From positions 4,212,501 to 4,276,500 of the forward strand of contig JBBDHG010000061.1 of NCBI GenBank assembly GCA_037951165.1: a stretch of 64,000 nt of DNA, written 5' to 3'. The DNA comes from Lophius americanus. Taxonomy: Eukaryota > Chordata > Actinopteri > Lophiiformes > Lophiidae. This document shows positions 1 to 13,226 of the stretch, in pieces; the stretch's first letter is position 1, and each line of letters begins with the position of its first letter. The notes beneath the pieces were generated by a model. The model ran no database searches. It saw nothing but the letters and a program-made list of their open reading frames with translations, and was not told where the DNA came from. The position numbers were made by a program, and so were the translations under genes.

Positions 1-750
1 ACACGCTTGTCTGTAGTTCAGATCAGAATAATGAAGCACGCAGAAGTTTCAGTCCAATTTATTATATAATTCCTGTGTGTAGTAGAGCGGGCAGATGCTC
101 TCAGTGTAAGCAGCTTTGCGTTCTGAAAGATACGCTATTACTGACAAAGAGGTCATCTAAGGATACGCTCGTGCAACCAGTCTGATTTAATCCACCGTGC
201 TTCCTCCTGAGCTGCTGCGTACAGGGTGTGAAACCCCGTTTTTATCTTTTCTTTTTTTTTTTTTTTTTAAAGGATCCACCCCTGAACTCTGCTTTCAAGG
301 CCCGCCAGCAGCTGTACGAGGGAGACGGTGGCGTAGCTTCAGATAATCGCCATCTCTATGAAGCCTCCATGTGCATATGGTTGTGTGAGCAACGTGGTGA
401 GCACCCAGGGCGCTCCGCTGGCTGTGCGCGCCATCTGCAGGACTGCGCTGTGGATTAATACGGCGGGTTCAACGGAGGACACCCTTCCGTCACTGCTTTG
501 ACCTACATTAACCAGGAAGGAGGGACACTTCTATCGGCCTTAACCCGCTGCTTTCCAACATGGCGATGATGCAAGTTAAAAAAAAATTGAAAGAAAAGTT
601 GTTATGTATCAAGTTGGCATCATCAACAAAACGTTCCGAGACGACACAACTATGTGCACACGGTGCTTCAGATTCGCGCGATTAACGTGGCTCAACCGTC
701 AGCACGTGCCAGGAGGATAACGTAGGGAACATTTTGTTTTAATGGGAAGC
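1..750. other. Upstream flank with scattered CpGs, no gene recognised
   Basis: This stretch has more CpG dinucleotides than the following 5 kb and a T tract near 249-268. An ATGGCGATGATG string near 559-570 resembles a YY1-type promoter element (CATGGCG). It could be the edge of a neighbouring promoter, but I found no convincing exon. The short open frame at 228-458 starts upstream of the T tract and matches no family I know. Confidence 0.3.
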
Positions 751-3700
751 TCTAGGCGCTTTGTATTTTTGACAGGACATGCTGTTGCCACTAAAATAAA
801 CAAATTGTATTCTCTCTCAGAGTAACAAGGGCGATGTTGATAAGTTGTCACTACGTACTACGTGCAATTTGGGCAAGGATACAATTATGCAGCACTTTCC
901 CCTTATTATTATATATTATTAATTGATTAATAAATCGCATAAATGGAGAAATACATGAGCAGAAAAATTATGTAATCAAAATAAAGTATCAGTAAATATA
1001 CATAATATACTTACAAATATAAATGAAATGTATTATTATTATTATTATTAAATTAATTTTAACCAAAATCTGATACTCAAAACTCTACGAACATTGAAAA
1101 ATATAATAGTAATTGTTATTACAAAAGCATCTTGTGAACATCCTGCAACTGTGGCGCAATATAAACCTGAATTCAAACATTAAAATAGTAGATTTTAATT
1201 AAAATCTAAAACATTTTGTCAGCTGCAGTGAATGACTTAATCTTTGTGTAAGTAATTGAGTTCAAGGTCACCCTGTAAAAAAAACACTTCGTATTAAAAT
1301 CTTTCCTATTCAAATGGCAAGACAAAGTGTAAGTTTAAAGGAAACCAAATTATATGATGCAGGGCTTGGAAAGTAAAAATTAAGATAAATTCTTTGGAAT
1401 CCAATGACAGCTTGTGCCTTTTGGATATTGGTTTGAATACCAAACATTGCCAGTTGAACCTGCTAAACAAGCAAGCTCATTGTTGCATTTAAACACTGCA
1501 AACAAACTTCAGACTATGATAAAAACATGTGCAGAGCTCCTACTAGTCTTTATTCATCACAGATGAATTCCTCATTAATTTTCCCACTGATAAATACAAA
1601 AGTAGAAATTCATGCAACAAAAAGCTGCACAGTTTAGAGGAAGGATTTTCATTTTCTGATTAAAATTGAATCTGTATGTACATTAGTGTTAGCTAGAAAA
1701 CCTACAGCATTTATTTTGTTTAGTTTTTTGGGGGGGGATTTATACCTTACAGCTAAGATCACACAGCTGTAAATGTAACCAAAGAGGGCAGCAATTTGAC
1801 TTTTCTTTATTGGTGTGTATTTATTTATTTGATTTGTCTATGCATTCATTTATTCTGCTTCTATGTTGTCACCTACTACTCAAAATGAAAGTGCTTGAGA
1901 TTACACTTCATTCGCTATCAACCTCTTATGGTCCGGAGGCGTCAAGGATTTCAGTGCGATATGGAGTTTGAACATAATTATAAGGGTGTGGTGGCTGACC
2001 GGGGCAAACGCAATGCAACCAACTAAACACATAAAAATAAATTAAGTACAAGCCAAATAAAGAAATACATGCTCATTAATTTGACAACACACGTACGCTG
2101 CAAAACAACACACAACACAAGGGAAGTCTTTACAGAGGAACCTTAAAAGTGACTTGACTTTTTAATGCCTCATTTAGTGAGTGCCATCGTAGTAAACATT
2201 GTTTTCTTGGTAAAATCTGTTAATGCACACAAAACTCGACTATAAACCCGTTTGTAAGGTAAAGATAAGGAAATATGATACCAACAAAGCCAGAAGATCC
2301 ATCATATCTACTTTCTGTATTGTCTACATTGTAGTTGTCCTTATGTATTTATTCTGCTTTAATTATTTCCTCTAACTGAATGGCCTACAGACTATTTATC
2401 ACAGACAGTCTAGATAAGTCATTACAGATAAGAAAGCAACTTGTGCAAACTTATTTAGGACAGGTAGAATTAGTTCCTGCTCATTTGCAGTGTAATGAAA
2501 ATGTTATTGCAAAATGTACCTCCCTGTACCTGTTTTGTTTTTAATGTGTGCGGTAGAATAGAGCTTGTCTCAGCATCGCACTGTTTATTATTTCTCGTTA
2601 CTGAAATTTTCTTCTGACCTACATGCGTTTCAGTTTCAACACTTTTAAGGATTGTACTGCAGGAAGAATTCGGGGGTCAGTTTCTATGATCTATAGATAT
2701 TAGCTCAATGTTTTGCAGAATAATGTCACGGAATTAAAATCAAACATTTAGAGAAATTGAAAAAACGAATAAGCTTGCTGGCAATAACACGACCTTATAT
2801 GTGTCCTAGTGTTGACAGTCCACCAGTTAACTGAGGTGGACCTATATTTGGTCACATGTCAAGTGCTGAAAATCTTTACCATGACCTTATTTGTATCTGT
2901 AACCATCTTTTACAAGACCAATAAATACTCGAGTATTCCACACATGTGTGGCAGTGTGAAAAAGTCTTACGATCCTGTTCAGTGTCGAGTATACTTTACC
3001 TAAACAGGCCTCCACGCATGCTGAACCAGCCGGAGAGGATCTTTACACACTCTACAGCTATCTTCCTACATCAGTGCCAGAGAATCTTATTTACTTTTTT
3101 AAGGGCATTGGGAGTTGGATTTGATTTACTTTTATCATATAAAGGTATCTGAAAACCCAGATAGAGCCACAACCTATTTGTTAATTCCAGGGAGATGCAT
3201 ATAGAAGCATAGTTTTTGCTTTCAATCGTTAATCTACCTTAATGTTTCTGCTTCCTCGTTATACCTTGAACGGTAGAGCAGGTGGATTGTTCATAACTCA
3301 TGAGCCGCTGACAGAAGGACACAATTACTCAACATGCATCCCTTTTTAGGTAAAAGAATGCAGTCGTATATTTATAGTTTTCTAACTGACCTGTATGACC
3401 CACAGCTCAATCCATAGACAGCGTGAGGTCCACTTATGGTTCCTATCATTATTGGATGATGTTTGACCAAGTAAAGTTATCGGATTTAAGTTCCTGTTTT
3501 GAGAAGCAGGCTTATAATATAAGGTAATTCATATATGACTCTGGTATCCCCTATATTTTAATTTACCCTATCTGTGTGTTTGCATGTTTGATTGAGTGGT
3601 TTACAATCATCCACAAGAATACGGTTGGCCGGTAAATTCTTGTTTTAACTCATAATCTACAACTGAAAATATACAATAAATGTTCAGGCATGTCGATATA

Positions 3701-5858
3701 TTGTTGAGTATTATTGCATTGGAAGCTTACTTTCCTTGAATGTGTCAAAAAATGACCCTATCTATATCCCTGGTAAGAATTACACTTATGGGGTATTGGA
3801 GCGTATAATAAGGTGTAATTAGGTAGGATGCATTGATCTGGGGGGGAACCAGCAGCTACAACAATGCTATCTCTCTCTTTCATTACTTCACATAGTTTCT
3901 ATTATAAAGACACAACAGTGACGACAACATATTTGTCTTGTCCCTTGTAACATTTTATGTTCTGGACAGATACAAATGAATGACCAATAAAATAAAAATA
4001 GCAAACAAACTACCCAAAACTCGCAACATTTTGTAATGCACAGTAAGTTTGCAATGCACCGAGCTACTTGCCTCTGTTCTTCAAAACTGGCTGCAGGCAG
4101 GCAGTTGACAAGTACAGACAGTAACACATCTTTGTAAGTACTCTTCTCTTGTTTGGATATTGGTCTTTGGTCTCAATTTGTCAATTTTAGGGCCCAAAAT
4201 AACTTTTATTGAGTCTGTGCAGTATGTCAGAGACAACATTATTATTACATGTTTCATGGAAACTCACATGAAATGATCACAATCCAGATGTGAGAAGAGA
4301 AAAAATAGGCCTCTTCTCTTCCTGACAAATGTTTTTTTTCCCCTCTATCTAGGTCTGATCAAACTCTGAGAAACTGTAAAACTCTATTTATTTTGTTCAG
4401 GTTATGTTACACGTGAGGGGAAGTGAAAAACTGTAAACTCTTGAACTTACCATAACATAGCACCAACTTATCCACGTTTCATACGCCATCTGATGTAAAG
4501 ATTTTCAGAGTAAGAGAGAAAAATCAGCTGCTTTTTGGCCGAGTTTAATTCATCCGTTGGTTGATTTACCCTCACACTGCAGAACTGCACTTCAAACATC
4601 CACCAGAACTAGTAACATGGGGAATGATTCATGTTTAGCCAAGGCTTTGCATCATACAATGCTGTAAGATTTACAGAATTGGTAAGAAATGAAGCGATAG
4701 ACACAGGGGTCAAAGAACAATACATATAAAAATGCATGTAATCGATGGAAACTTAATTTTAAAAAATCTGATTAATACATACACAAGGAATTAATACTTC
4801 GCAAAACACTGTACATTACTAACATTATTAAGCTAACCCCATGATGGTTTCAGATGATGAGAGTTAATCCAAAGCACTGCCTTGTGCTTGACTCCTTTAG
4901 AAAAACAGTCGAGGTAAGATACATGAGTTATCACGATGCTGCATTCTCAGGAACCTGGTCCAGAGGCCATAAATGATTAAAAGCATTATTTTTTTGTATC
5001 TCAACTCACATGGGCTCCTTTCTGTCGGCCATATAGTTGAGATATAACGTGACACCACTTTCCACAAATGCCTCCTCAACTCTCTAACATGTGATTCGTA
5101 TTTCAAATAACCTTTGCCATTAGGTTCATAATACTGCATCACGACTTCTATTATACTTCATATGGTCTTTCATTAATTACCTTTTCTAATCATTATAATT
5201 ATTCCTTTTTTAGATCTCCTATGAGCACCTTGTTACACAGAACATGTTCTTTATTTCATTTTACTGAACAGATAGGGTCTCGTGATTTGTGTTTTAAAAT
5301 TGGTGTACCATTGTGTGGATATTCCAGGAGACAAAGTTTGAGCCATAGTCTCCAATCGTTACATCGATATGTAAATCATCTCAGTTAGTAGAACCAGGGG
5401 CGTCATGCAATTCTAAATACCGTTAAGGAAAAATTAGAGGGGGAGATATTGGGGTCACACTTCAAGCTAATTATTTTAAAACTACACAAAATCACTTTTT
5501 GTAACTCGGTAACCTCTCACTTTACGATTCTTGAGATTTTCATGTCAATATTTGTACTTTTATGGCTAGTGAAAATGACAAACCCTTATTCACTCAGTTC
5601 TAACTACTTGAAAAGATTATATATGCACAATCAAATTAATATAGAGATCAGATAGTAAAGCTGCAGATGTAAGAAAACTGCCGACTAGCTAATAATAATT
5701 GTATTTTCAAATACCAGCAAAACAGTGTTTGCTCCATTGCCAACAAAACCTCAGACTGAGCTGTAGAAACGTATCTTCCAACGTGCTTAACTCCTTGACC
5801 AATCCATCTTCACCACCAACCTAGGTACAAATAACCTGTAACAACCACTACATACAAT
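751..5858. other. AT-rich non-coding stretch
   Basis: I see no exon, RNA gene or recognisable transposon here. The sequence is AT-rich, with short A/T runs, an ATT run near 1032-1050 and a G run near 1730-1737. Open frames are short and unstructured. Confidence 0.5.
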
Positions 5859-5905
5859 ATAATAAAAATAATAATAATAATAATATAATTACAGAGAAAG
5901 AGTGG

Positions 5906-5936
<31 letters not shown>
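5859..5936. repeat. (AAT)n and (GA)n microsatellites
   Basis: An AAT-type run at about 5860-5885 is followed by a GA run at about 5905-5935. Both are simple repeats of the kind common in fish introns. The rest of the stretch up to 6682 shows nothing recognisable. Confidence 0.9.
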
Positions 5937-6682
5937 CCTCAATGGACATGACACCACAGAGCAGAATGTCACAAGTACCCTTAAACCTCCACAGTAGAGC
6001 TTTCAAGGATGACATGGATGATGGTTAGTAACCCAGTGCAGTTGGCTCCTCCAAAGGTCTTTGGGTGGTCTTCAATTGGGCATCTTCCACTGGGTAGATT
6101 CCAGGTGTTGGCAGGGAAGAAATGTCTGATTAATGTAGCTTCATTCTAGGAGGCAGAGGCATTCTTCCTTCAATGACTGCTCTGTTTGAAGCTTGGCCAA
6201 GATGTTGAAGGACTGTACAGGTGACTATTTGGCAGTTGGAGCCATGTCTGGTGGTAGTGGACAAGAGTAGGAACATCAGACAGTTCAAACCTGGACTGTG
6301 ACATATTCCAATTTGACTTGTGGTCATGTAATGGGCACTGAGAGTAAGAAGCTTCTTTCTCTTTCTACACACGGTCAAGTCTTTCCGACAAATTCAACTG
6401 CAAATGTCCAGTAGAGGGTAAACCTCTACTTCATTCTTGAGATTATTCAAGGATTTACCGAGAACCTTCAATGCTCAAACTACTGAAAAGGCTAAGTGCA
6501 GTTTGTAAGACGTTGGTGTGCTAGGTTTTACACTACATTGACACATTTTCCACTTGTGATGTTTCTTAACTTGTTTGTGTTTATCCCTGTTTCTTCTAGT
6601 GTATGTGTTGGGGATGTGGCCCTACACATATGACTCCTGGCTTCGCTCCTCATTCAAACTCTATCTACACATCAGCCAGCAG

Positions 6683-7450
6683 CAGAGGTGTTGCTAGGCA
6701 TAAAGCTTTAATGGGGCACAGGCCCCCCCATAACTCATATTACCTTTTTTTGTCTTGAAAGCCTGCTGCATGGAAGAAGTTTGCAAAACCCTTGTTTTTC
6801 ACACTAATCCTAAACTGCAAAAAGTACTGGGAAAGGTAAACATGTAGAGATATTAATCTTCATGTAAATATTTACTCAAGTCTCTTCAATGGTACTGTAC
6901 GTTAACATAACAAGCAGACAATGTGTACACAAATAACAAAACGGCAGAGAAAACTTTCTTTCACATTTGCATTTTTCTACATTACTCAATGATAAAAATT
7001 AGTAATTACAGCTTTTTTCAATAATTTACAAAATTAATTGTGACATTTCATGAAGCCATCTTATGACTTAAACAACTAAAAATAAAGAGCAGATCATTTC
7101 TAAATATAACCAAACAATTCCTCAGTAGTTTTTAACTGCATGTCTTGTTCATCACCAAGACCAAATTGAGTTTCATTTTTGTTGTACTGCTGTACTGTAC
7201 TGCTTATTCTTTATTTTGGCAATCACATGACTCGGATTCAATTTACAAAGTTCCTCCGCCGAAAACCAATAGGGTAGCAAGATGGTGAAACCTGTCTTGT
7301 GCCATGGAGCACCTCAGCCAAGTGTGGAGACGTTGCAGCACACTGAATGAACGTTCACAACTACAGCTATCAACTGGGATTGTCAAAGAGATCTTAATTA
7401 CCCGTGTCAATGTTGGGAACATGACTTCATCCAGCAAGCTGAAAACACAC
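6683..7450 (-). mobile_element. hAT-family DNA transposon remnant, 3' end
   Basis: The minus-strand frame at 7243-7437 carries the motif SCERSFSVLQRLHTWLRCSM, which fits the C-terminal dimerisation domain of hAT transposases (the family pattern is ...ERSFS.LK.IKT.LR..M...R...LA). The frame then stops near 7243. Further left, CAGAGGTG at 6683-6690 fits the CAGNGGTG terminal consensus of hAT elements, where the 3' terminus of a minus-strand element should be. The N-terminal and catalytic parts are absent or too decayed to see. The element is a dead fragment. The matching opposite terminus and the 8-bp target duplication were not found. Confidence 0.7.
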
Positions 7451-7849
7451 TGTAAATCTTGAATCGGAAGGCTTTCCTTTTTTCTGAGCCAGACAGTTTT
7501 TGGCCACTAAAACCTCGTCCGATTTTCGACCAACATTCTAGTGATCTGCCAAACCTCGGAGGTGCTCCTCTCAAAGAAAGCTATCCGATCCAGGATTACA
7601 GGCCTAAACACTTTTCAAAAATTGGCCGTTAAGAGATGAAAAACGTTGATCCATCTCAGCAACCACCCAAGGAATGGCAAGGTAGAAACCGGTTTCATTT
7701 CTTTTCCGCTTCTCTGCGTCACTCAGAAGCTGAAAGTAATTTGAAAACTCACTGCGCCACTTCTAGAGTCCACTACACAAACCTCCACGTGTTTCTGCTT
7801 CTGCCTTTCTCTAGTAGCAGCACATGACTCTGGGATCTGATTCACTGCA
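7451..7849. other. Possible hAT interior or unique sequence
   Basis: This may be decayed upstream sequence of the adjacent hAT element, but no conserved transposase motif can be read. A 63-residue plus-strand frame (7636-7827) is not recognisable. Confidence 0.3.
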
Positions 7850-8070
7850 CAAATTCACTCGGCTCTCATGCAAGGCACCTAATGCTCATCAGGAGCAGTA
7901 ACCCATCACACCATCATTCACAAACCAATGGAACAGCCATTGGGAGAAAATTTGGGTTCAGTATCTTGCTCAAGGACACTTTGACACGTGAACCGCAGTG
8001 GCCGGGGTTTGAACCACGGACCTTCAGTTAAGCAGATAACCACTCTACCAACTGAGCCACTGTCGCCCCA
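7850..8070 (-). mobile_element. tRNA-derived SINE-like repeat
   Basis: Read on the minus strand, the right end (about 7998-8070) has a tRNA-like head: an A-box-like TGGCTCAGTTGG, then a B-box-like GGTTCAAACCC. The body follows with GTGTCCTTGAGCAAGATACTG, a phrase found in very many teleost interspersed repeats. It lacks a proper acceptor stem and is not a functional tRNA gene. Confidence 0.7.
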
Positions 8071-11000
8071 ATGCTTTTTCTCCAGGTCACAAAAGTTCTC
8101 CTTCTACATGTTTAGTATTGCTTTTGCCCTTATCCCCTGTCTAATGTCCTCTGCTGCTACCGTGTTCATCTCTCCCTCAGTTACCTCCCCATGGTTCTCC
8201 TGTCTTTAGCCTGGCCTTCTCCACTCTCTTGCTTTGTTCTGCCTCCGACTTCCTCATCCAGCTCCAACTCTCCTCCTCCTTCACCTCTAACTGCACCCTG
8301 CTCCTCTTTTTTTGCAGCAACATCCAAAAAATGTAATCTATTAGCAACATCCAATATCTAATATGTACAGTTAGTTTATTTATCAAATGTGAGGTTGGTA
8401 ACTACCTCACACTCATCTCTTTCTCCTACTTCCTTGTCTATGCCCCATCCAAAGAATTCCCTGTTGTCCCTCTGCAGGAGCCAGTAATGTTCTGGTCAAA
8501 ATAAGATCTTAGGTATTACTTAGAAAAGTTTCATCATGTTTTCATAGCCTCCTCAATTCACACTTGGACTCTGGATTATGTGAGCGCTGCAGTGGCTATT
8601 ATTGGCTTAGGTCTCCCGTGGTTAGTTCAGGTTCAGCTTGTTTCGATCTACGCCAACTTACACTCTCTCTTAACCAACCAGAAGGTTCAGTCTTCATAAC
8701 CCATGTTACCGAGCTTGTCGTCTAAAATTATCAGTCCGCCAAATGCAATTACTCTATCACTTCTAATAGTAAACAACTATCTCGCAGTCTGCCTTTGGGT
8801 TTCAGTCAAAACAGGCCCTTAAACATTTTCCATTAAGGCATTAAGTGTTTTTAGTCGTTCCCTCATTAAAATGGTCAAACACAGATTTATTCCAAATTGA
8901 TGAGTTTTGAGAACAAACCCTGCATTTTAACTTTGCTTTTGATGAACACATCAAGGTTTTTAAAAATAAAAACAAAATAAATACATACAAACAAAAAATC
9001 TGTTTTTTCCCAGGGCATGTAACGTGCATATTTTTTTTTACAATTTGCAGTTAGAACATTAAATATTCCATGATTTGGAAAACAATCTCACACCAGTCTG
9101 TATGGATTTGCTTCAGAAGGAGGGATACAGCCAGGTGCTCTCTCTTTGAGCTTGTTTCTGACATCTACCTAAAATAGAAAGACACTTCAATGTCATTAAA
9201 CATAACCAGTTTAAAGATAGCTTGACAGGTAATTAACAAATCTGTCACACGTTGGTACTTTCTTGTTTAGTTGAAAATTCCTTACCTTGTGCGCTGGTGA
9301 GAAGTCACAGTCTGTTCTTCCTAGAGGGATGACTCAAACCAGGGTGGAAATACCTCCACTTGATTCATTCACTGGTCAATTGTAGCCTTTTTTTTGTCCT
9401 ATGATGACAGACGGGAGTATAACAATTAGATGAAGAGGAGAAAAAATGCCAATGGAACCAATGTAAATCACCTATCTGCAACTAAGCCTCATCATCTCTT
9501 TACCAAATGACGCCTGGGAAAGAAAAAATTGCTTGACTTGTCATTTTATCTGTAATCCGTTACCCTAAATGATCCAATTCAGTTTCCCAATAGCAAATTC
9601 TCTGACTCTCATTGTTACAAGAATTTATCTGTTGTGCTCTTCGGTCCCCTTTATCTCCCTGGAACTTTCTTTTTCAACAGGAATAAGTTTTAATTGGCTT
9701 TGTGACTGATGAAAGAGGGCAGATGGTCAGTCAGTCTCATGAGCAGTATTTCAGCCCAGCTTTTATTGATAGTGCAAGATAGTTCATATTTCACTGTTGT
9801 TGAAAAAAACAACGCTGATGGTAGTGATGTCAGCTCAGTGTGTGGAAATCTAAGTGTGCACATTTAAACACACAGAAAGCCTTTAGAAAATGTATACAAT
9901 TTAAACTCTTAGATGTATGGTAGATGGAGGATTTTTGTTTCTACATATAGTAAAATAAAACACACAAAATCAATACATCCACCTCAGAAATCAAATATTA
10001 TTAATACTAAACTATTGGGTAAAAAGATGAAAGTGAATACAAATGATAAGCTAAATTGATTCAAGTCTCCACTGTCTGGGATTCTATTTCATACCAAAGA
10101 ATAGATTTAGGGCTATATGCTGACACATTCCAAAAATAATACTCAAACAATCATAAACGTTCACTTAAATAGGGTAGTGACGAATCAGAGCAGCAAAAGG
10201 TTAAAAAGTTCAAACTCACACTTACTTTGGTTCTCATTGGTCGGTGTGCAGTGGCTGTTTTACATTGCTTTTGGGTGTGTCCAGCAGGGTTGGGTGGTTG
10301 ACAGAGGTTCTTCACTTGTGATTTTAACAGTTGTGTATCTATTGCCTGTTCAGCCTGTTGTTGAGTCAAAAATTATGAGCTAGCCAGTCCAACTACCCTT
10401 CAAAGCAAAATACTTTCTTTTTAAGGCATTCAATGAAAACTACACAAACTGCTAGGCGTGTGATTATGTTATCAAGGTTGGAAAACTTTTACTTGGCTGA
10501 AAAAAAACAAAAAAAACGGTGCTGCTGATGAGTTCCTGACATTGCAGCCACAAGCCTTGCTTCACCAGACACAACCCTGATGACTCCTGCTGGCAGTATC
10601 CAGCAGAATAAAAAAAATACAAAAGCAGAAGCTAAAGCATGAACCCGGAACATCAGGAACATTATAAAAACTCTTCTCCTAGTCCACAAGGTTCATTTTA
10701 AAAACTGGACTGAAAAAGTACCTATGATCCAACGAGGTCCTCTTTTCACTCAAGTGTCCTAAAAAGTTCTGACAGTGTGACTGTGAGTCAGAATGCACAA
10801 TACCCTGACCTTAAAGTGAAGCAAGGACATGGAATTAGTGCCTTAATTCATTTTATTATTTATATCTGTTTCGAATTATGACTTAGTTATACGCTTTTTG
10901 TGAGGACAATTCTTCTTTGATTTTCAAATTAACCTTAACATGGTTTCACAATCATAATTTGCAAGAGGCAAGCTAATATCCTGCTGTACAAAATTCAACC

Positions 11001-12640
11001 AGGAGGTGGCATTCAGCACCCTATAATAAAACACCATCTGTCTGTCTGTCTGTCTGGCGTCTGTATGTCTTACTTGGAAAGAACATGGAATTCTCCAGCT
11101 TTTTATTAATTGACAATCTGTTGGCTGGTTGGCAAAATCAGCTAGGATAGGTTGGTGCAAGTTCACCAGATAGGGAAGAACATAGTTCATTGTGTTTGTT
11201 GTTTTTCCTTCAGCTAAGTGCCAAATGCCATCTCTCTGGGCTGTCATTGCTTGGCATGCAAAGACAAGTTCAACTGAGGTGAGGTGGCTAATCAGTGTGC
11301 AGTGGCAATGTGAGGTGCAATACATTTTACTCTGTTTTGTATGTTTTTATTTCATTTTTTCGATATTTAGATTGAACCAGCAACAACAAAAAAAATAGAA
11401 TTTCACTGACTTTCAGTTTCAGCTGGTATGTGAATACACATAGAGCACCCACAATACTTTGCGACAGCTTTCTATAGCAACCTGGCATTCTTCCACCTTC
11501 CTCTGGCATATCAGGATCAACAAGCAGGGGTTAAAGTTTCATTTTCTGTCCATCTGTTGGTATCACAGGGCAATTGGACTTCTAAACATCAATTTAGATG
11601 GTCATGCAATCTCTCAGTTAATGTGTATCCACAGCTGAGGGAATGAAACAAAGAGAAGAATGAGGCTCGGGCTAACTCTCACACACACCTGGCAGGAGGC
11701 TCAGTGTTGCCATAGTCATGATGAGGACAGCTTATTTTTAAAGCTGTAAAGTCTAACCAGTTTAACTGGATGGCTTTCCGCACAACCAGCTTGGCACATG
11801 CTTGGTTCTAGGCAAATAGGTGTCGCCAGCATATTGTGAGAAGGGTTCATGCCCTGAATGATGGTGAGCTATTTAATAGCTCATCTCTTCATCTTATTAG
11901 GAACAAATGGAAATTTCTAAAGAATAGATTGACTCATCACAAATGTGTGAGGCATGCTGGTACACGTATGTACTCTGGAACAGGCTGTCTGGCAAAGGGG
12001 ATAATTATCTCTTTGATAACATGAGTGGCAAAGAGGCATTTATCGTGCAGTATACCGTGAAGAGGTGGCAAACACTAATGGCTCAGTTTGTATACTGTCC
12101 ATGTGTTTAGTGGCAGTTTATTTTTCAAAGGCTCAGAATCTAAACTTTAAATAGGGACCCTAATAAATTGTGATTTATTGGAAAAAAATACACTATTTAC
12201 ATGCTGTTTGCAAAATTTTGAATACTCTAAATTCCTCAATACTGCCAGTTGGATTCCTCCCCCCAACACCACATATTTCTGGGTTTAGTAGGGTTAATGT
12301 GAAGAAAACATTGTCAGGACATAGATGTAATGTCCTGCTGATTAAAGTTATGATCATTGGCATGTTGAACAGCAATTCATTTGGCATATAAAGGTTCTGG
12401 TTTGGTTCACACCAACATGGGCTCAGATTCCAAAGTGTTAATGGGATAAAGGGCTGGATGCTTGAACACATTTTCCACAGTCAAAACAAAATGCTTCTTT
12501 TACCGACCACTGCAGACAATTATTTAACCACCTGAATAAGTCCCTCAAAAAAAGCACACATTAGTAAATCCGATGTTAAAACACTGCACCAACCTTCAGC
12601 AGTAAACTATTGAAGTTAATTCTCATGAGGCCCACATTTA
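8071..12640. other. Non-coding stretch, nothing recognised
   Basis: I see no gene. A (TCTG)n run lies at 11037-11056. Open frames up to 133 residues (10924-11325, minus) lack any family motif, have no splice context and overlap the simple repeat. Confidence 0.5.
11037..11056. repeat. (TCTG)5 tetranucleotide repeat
   Basis: Five uninterrupted TCTG units. Confidence 0.9.
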
Positions 12641-12742
12641 GATGAAGAAGAAGAAATCCTTTATTGATCACATACAGCCAGACACAGTACAACGTAGTGA
12701 AATTACTTCTTTGCATTTGACCCATCCCTGAGGGAGCAGTTG
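12641..12742 (-). mobile_element. 5'-truncated SINE tail (family with 35.3, 35.9 and 59.5 kb)
   Basis: The minus strand reads CTCCCTCAGGGATGGGTCAA, then AATGCAAAGAAGTAATTTCA, and ends in ATCAATAAAGG followed by a TTTCTTCTTC tail. The same body is present at 35883-36115, 35266-35362 and 59497-59650. The tRNA head is missing, so this copy is truncated at its 5' end. Confidence 0.75.
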
Positions 12743-12839
12743 GCAGGTTTCCATGCACAAACTCCACTGCTGACCCAAAAGCACAAGAAAACGTTGGCTC
12801 CAGTACACTCAAAACCATCTAGATACGCCACAAGAGTTT

Positions 12840-13225
12840 TGGGATGATTTTCTAAGTAGCAATGACACAAAAATCTCCCTTTTCAGGCCTAAGGATCACT
12901 AGAATGTCTCTGGGGGAGGAAGAATGATGCAATCCAACACCAAACCTACCGTGAAGCATGGTATTGGATCGGGTTTGCCCTGGAGCTGCTTTGCTAACTT
13001 GGTTTTTGACAAACTGTCTTGTGTACAGATTAAGAAAAAATTCCATCAAGTACAAGGAAATCTAAGAAGAAATTTGCTCTGTTGCAGAAGAATTCCAGGA
13101 ACGTTATGGAGTCGTCACCACAGTAGTGTTATTGAATCTGAAGATCTGAAAAAGAAGGTAGAAGCATGTAGACTCAGGAATGTTAATGAACTTGAGGTAT
13201 TTGCTCGTCAGGACTGGCTAAAATA
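12840..13225 (+). pseudogene. Tc1/mariner-like transposase remnant
   Basis: The plus-strand frame beginning at 12924 contains SNTKPTVKHG followed by GSGLPWSCFANL, resembling the Tc1-family block TVKHGGGS.M.WGCFA around the second catalytic region. It continues to a stop at about 13226 with ELEVFARQDWLK near the end. The N-terminal DNA-binding part is absent and I did not find the inverted terminal repeats. It is read as a decayed cut-and-paste transposon. The match rests on one motif block, so the exact subfamily is unknown. Confidence 0.55.
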
Positions 13226-13226
13226 A

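Noticed and set aside
228..458. 76-residue frame near the left edge as an exon of a neighbouring gene
   Set aside because: It starts before a T tract and reads through it, matches no family, and shows no clear donor.
5390..5450. CAGGGGCGTCATGCAATTC near 5396 as a second hAT terminus
   Set aside because: It resembles a hAT end, but no partner terminus, target duplication or transposase lies in the right place.
7998..8070. A tRNA gene
   Set aside because: A- and B-box-like sequences are present but the acceptor stem does not pair, and the sequence runs into a SINE body.
10924..11325. 133-residue minus-strand frame
   Set aside because: It crosses a (TCTG)n run and has no family resemblance.
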